From Thermoleophilia bacterium (GTDB lineage Bacteria > Actinomycetota > Thermoleophilia > Gaiellales > Gaiellaceae), in NCBI GenBank assembly GCA_025934335.1, contig JAICYG010000150.1, positions 1 through 6,689 on the forward strand: a stretch of DNA of 6,689 bases, given 5' to 3'. A program made the translations under genes and the position numbers. The notes below the pieces were generated by a model that saw only the letters and a list, made by a program, of their open reading frames with translations, did not search any database and was not told where the DNA came from. This document shows positions 4,979 to 6,689 of this stretch, piece by piece. Position 1 is the first letter of the stretch. Each line of letters opens with the position of its first letter.

Positions 4979-5211
4979 TCCGGATCGGCGATCTCGACGA
5001 GGACGCGCCTGCCCTCGCGGACCGCGCTCGCACGCACGAGCGTCCGCAGCGCGCGCGCGATCCTGCCCTGACGGCCGATCACCTTGCCGACGTCGTCGGC
5101 CGCCACGTGCAGGACGAGGACGAGCGCGCCGTCGCGCTCCTCCTCCTCCACACGAACCGCCTCCGGATCGTCGACGAGCTCGCGCGCCAGGTACGCAAGG
5201 AGCTCAGCCAC
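4975..5211 (-). CDS. khpA: KH-domain RNA-binding protein, KhpA family
   Basis: A 78-residue protein made up of a single KH domain, as in KhpA, which in Gram-positive bacteria binds RNA with KhpB/EloR and affects cell division and elongation. It begins MAELLAYLARELVDDPEAV, very close to the family pattern (elhelical start, then VDxPE), and carries the nucleic-acid-binding GXXG loop as VIGRQGRIARALR (44-56; Gly46 to Gly49). It ends with a short strand (VLVEI). The GTG at 5211 lies 8 nt after the rpsP stop and gives the expected N-terminus; no strong Shine-Dalgarno motif is visible, so coupling to rpsP is likely. Its place between rpsP and rimM is the classic one. Any link to cell-division control here is inferred from the family. 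Confidence 0.93.
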   Translation of the reverse strand: MAELLAYLARELVDDPEAVRVEEEERDGALVLVLHVAADDVGKVIGRQGRIARALRTLVRASAVREGRRVLVEIADPE

Positions 5212-5219
5212 CGCGAGAG

Positions 5220-5465
5220 CTACTTGGAGATGCCCTGGATCTTCAGGAGCTTCGCGACGGCCTCGGTCGGCTGCGCGCCTTTCCCGAGCCAGTCCTTCAC
5301 CTTCGCCTCGTCGAGATCGACGGTCGACGGATCGGTCTGCGGGTTGTAGCGCCCCACGATGTCGAGGAACTTCCCGTCACGGGGCGCACGCGCATCCGCC
5401 GCGACCACGCGGTAGATCGGGTTCTTCTTCGAGCCCACGCGGGTGAGCCTCAGCTTGACTGCCAT
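5220..5465 (-). CDS. rpsP: 30S ribosomal protein S16
   Basis: S16 is an early-assembling small-subunit protein that binds 16S rRNA. The 81-residue product is the normal family length. It reads MAVKLRLTRVGSKKNPIYRV at the start, then ADARAPRDGKFLDIVGRYNP (23-42), ending with a WLGKGAQPTEAV segment (59-70), all diagnostic. The ATG at 5465 was chosen over a longer open frame because it gives the canonical MxVKIRLxRxGxKKxPxYR beginning and has AAAGGAAG just upstream. The gap to the ffh stop is 10 nt and the next gene starts after 8 nt. Confidence 0.98.
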   Translation of the reverse strand: MAVKLRLTRVGSKKNPIYRVVAADARAPRDGKFLDIVGRYNPQTDPSTVDLDEAKVKDWLGKGAQPTEAVAKLLKIQGISK

Positions 5466-5468
5466 ACG

Positions 5469-5476
5469 CTTCCTTT
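5469..5476 (-). promoter_or_regulatory. Strong ribosome binding site (AAAGGAAG) for rpsP
   Basis: AAAGGAAG on the minus strand starts at the last base of the ffh TGA and lies 3 nt from the rpsP ATG, with the AGGA core 5 nt away. It is the best Shine-Dalgarno match in the window, as expected for a ribosomal protein gene, and fixes the rpsP start. Confidence 0.8.
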
Positions 5477-6689
5477 CAGCGCCGTGCCTTCTTCTTCTTG
5501 CGCTTCGAGCTCGGCTTCCGCGTCGCGGAACCGCCGCCCGGAGCACCCTGGGTCGGGAGGCCCGGCATCTTGCCCCGGCCCAGCTGCTTCATCATCTTCT
5601 CCATCTGCTTCCGGGCCTCGAGCAGCTGGTTCACCTGCGCGACCGTCGTCCCGGAGCCCCCGGCGATGCGAATCCGCCGCTTGCCGTCGATCACGATAGG
5701 CGAACGGCGCTCCTGTGGCGTCATCGAGAGCACGATCGCCTCGACGCGGCCGAGCTGGCGATCGTCGATGTCGACGTCGCCGATCTGCTCCTTCATGCCC
5801 GGGATCATCTTGAGCACGCCCTGCAGCGGGCCCATCCGGCGCAGCATCTTGTACGCCTTCAGGAAGTCGTCGAACGTGAACTGCCCGGCGGCGAGCCGCT
5901 TCTCCAGCTCGGCCTGCTCGTCGGCCTCGACCGCCGCCTCGGCCCGCTCGATCAGCGTCAGCACGTCCCCCCTGCCGAGGATGCGCGACGCCATCCGGTC
6001 GGGATGGAAGACCTCGAGCGCGTCGACCTTCTCGCCGGTCGACGCGAACTTGATCGGCTTGCCGGTGATCGCCTTGACGGAGAGCGCAGCGCCGCCGCGC
6101 GCGTCGCCGTCGAGCTTCGTCAGCACGACGCCGTCGAACGCGATCCGCTCGTGGAACGCCTCGGCGACGTTGACCGCCTCCTGACCGGTCATCGCGTCGA
6201 GGACGAGCAGCACGTTCGTCGGCTTCGCCTCGTCGCGCACCGCGACGAGCTCGTCCATCAGCTGCTCGTCGATCTGCAGCCGGCCCGCGGTGTCGACGAT
6301 CACCGTGTCGAGCCCCTGCTCGCGCGCGCGCTCGAGGCCGCTGCGCGTCGCCTCGACCGCATCCGTGGTGTCGGTGCGGAAGACCGGCACCTGGATCTGC
6401 TTGCCGAGCTGCTCGAGCTGGTCGATCGCCGCCGGGCGCTGCAGGTCGGCGGCGACGAGCCCAGGCTTGCGCCCCTGCGCGCGCAGGTGGAGCGCGAGCT
6501 TCGCCGCGGCCGTCGTCTTGCCCGACCCCTGCAGGCCGGCGAGCAGGATGACGGTGAACTTCCCGAACGCGAGCCCCGACTCGCCCTGGCCCATCAGGCG
6601 CGTCAACTCCTCGTGCACGACCTTCACGACCTGCTGACCGGGCGTCAGGCTCTTCAGGATCTCCTCGCCGAGCGCCTGCTCGCGCACGC
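5476..6689 (-). CDS. ffh: Signal recognition particle protein Ffh/SRP54 (5' end outside the window)
   Basis: Ffh is the GTPase of the bacterial signal recognition particle; with 4.5S RNA it brings nascent membrane proteins to FtsY. About 404 codons are visible, and roughly 55 N-terminal residues (most of the N domain) are missing, judged from the SLTPGQ segment that lies near residue 70 in E. coli. The GTG at 6687 is an internal valine. Counting from it: G1 P-loop GLQGSGKT (51-58), DLQRPAA (81-87), DTAGR (132-136), TKLDGDARGG (190-199), TGEKVDALEVF (217-227). The M domain follows, with the methionine-rich finger region (MLRRMGPLQGVLKMIPGM, 281-298) and the RNA-binding segment RIAGGSGTTVAQVNQLL (340-356). 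The tail is Gly/Pro-rich and ends in a lysine/arginine run (KRKKKKARR). ffh directly before rpsP is a common arrangement. Confidence 0.98.
   Translation of the reverse strand, partial: VREQALGEEILKSLTPGQQVVKVVHEELTRLMGQGESGLAFGKFTVILLAGLQGSGKTTAAAKLALHLRAQGRKPGLVAADLQRPAAIDQLEQLGKQIQVPVFRTDTTDAVEATRSGLERAREQGLDTVIVDTAGRLQIDEQLMDELVAVRDEAKPTNVLLVLDAMTGQEAVNVAEAFHERIAFDGVVLTKLDGDARGGAALSVKAITGKPIKFASTGEKVDALEVFHPDRMASRILGRGDVLTLIERAEAAVEADEQAELEKRLAAGQFTFDDFLKAYKMLRRMGPLQGVLKMIPGMKEQIGDVDIDDRQLGRVEAIVLSMTPQERRSPIVIDGKRRIRIAGGSGTTVAQVNQLLEARKQMEKMMKQLGRGKMPGLPTQGAPGGGSATRKPSSKRKKKKARR

Noticed and set aside
4209..5699. Plus-strand open frame of 496 codons
   Set aside because: The longest open frame in the window, but it crosses five conserved minus-strand genes and its Ser/Arg-rich product resembles nothing; length alone is not evidence at this GC.

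Overview
The window is GC-rich (about 70% by eye) and every supportable gene lies on the minus strand, so transcription runs from high to low coordinates. In that direction the order is ffh (5' end cut off by the window edge), rpsP, a KH-domain gene (khpA type), a calcineurin-like metallophosphoesterase, rimM, trmD, lepB, rplS, rnhB, yraN, a DNA methyltransferase, and the first 25 codons of an apparently secreted protein that runs off the left edge. The gene set, high GC, frequent GTG/TTG starts and the DLQRPAA motif in Ffh fit an actinobacterium-like chromosome, perhaps Thermoleophilia. That placement is inference from sequence style, not from a search.

Right part (3256-6689): a very compact information-processing operon. 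Gaps are 10 nt (ffh/rpsP), 8 nt (rpsP/khpA), a 4-nt ATGA overlap (khpA/phosphoesterase), a 4-nt GTGA overlap (phosphoesterase/rimM), 2 nt (rimM/trmD), and probably a 4-nt CTGA overlap (trmD/lepB). It covers SRP targeting (Ffh), the small subunit (S16), RNA binding and ribosome maturation (KH protein, RimM), tRNA m1G37 methylation (TrmD) and signal-peptide removal (LepB). The phosphoesterase is the unexpected member.

Middle part (1235-2656): rplS, rnhB and yraN, with gaps of about 60 nt before rplS and before rnhB that each hold a promoter-like -10 element. rplS lies after lepB, whereas the order I know from Gram-positive relatives is trmD-rplS-lepB-rnhB.

Left part (1-1234): a solitary amino-type DNA methyltransferase follows yraN, with no restriction endonuclease beside it. 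A 15-bp repeat with one mismatch (core GAACCAGGTTC, a near-perfect palindrome) lies just before its start codon and again just after its stop, where it overlaps the start of the next gene. Each copy lies the same distance downstream of a TAG stop. This looks like the scar of a gene inserted at a gene junction, or a shared operator, and is the most distinctive signal here. I see no tRNA, rRNA, CRISPR, insertion sequence or clear intrinsic terminator, and no gene-free stretch over 300 bases. Apart from the methyltransferase and phosphoesterase, the window is ordinary housekeeping DNA.
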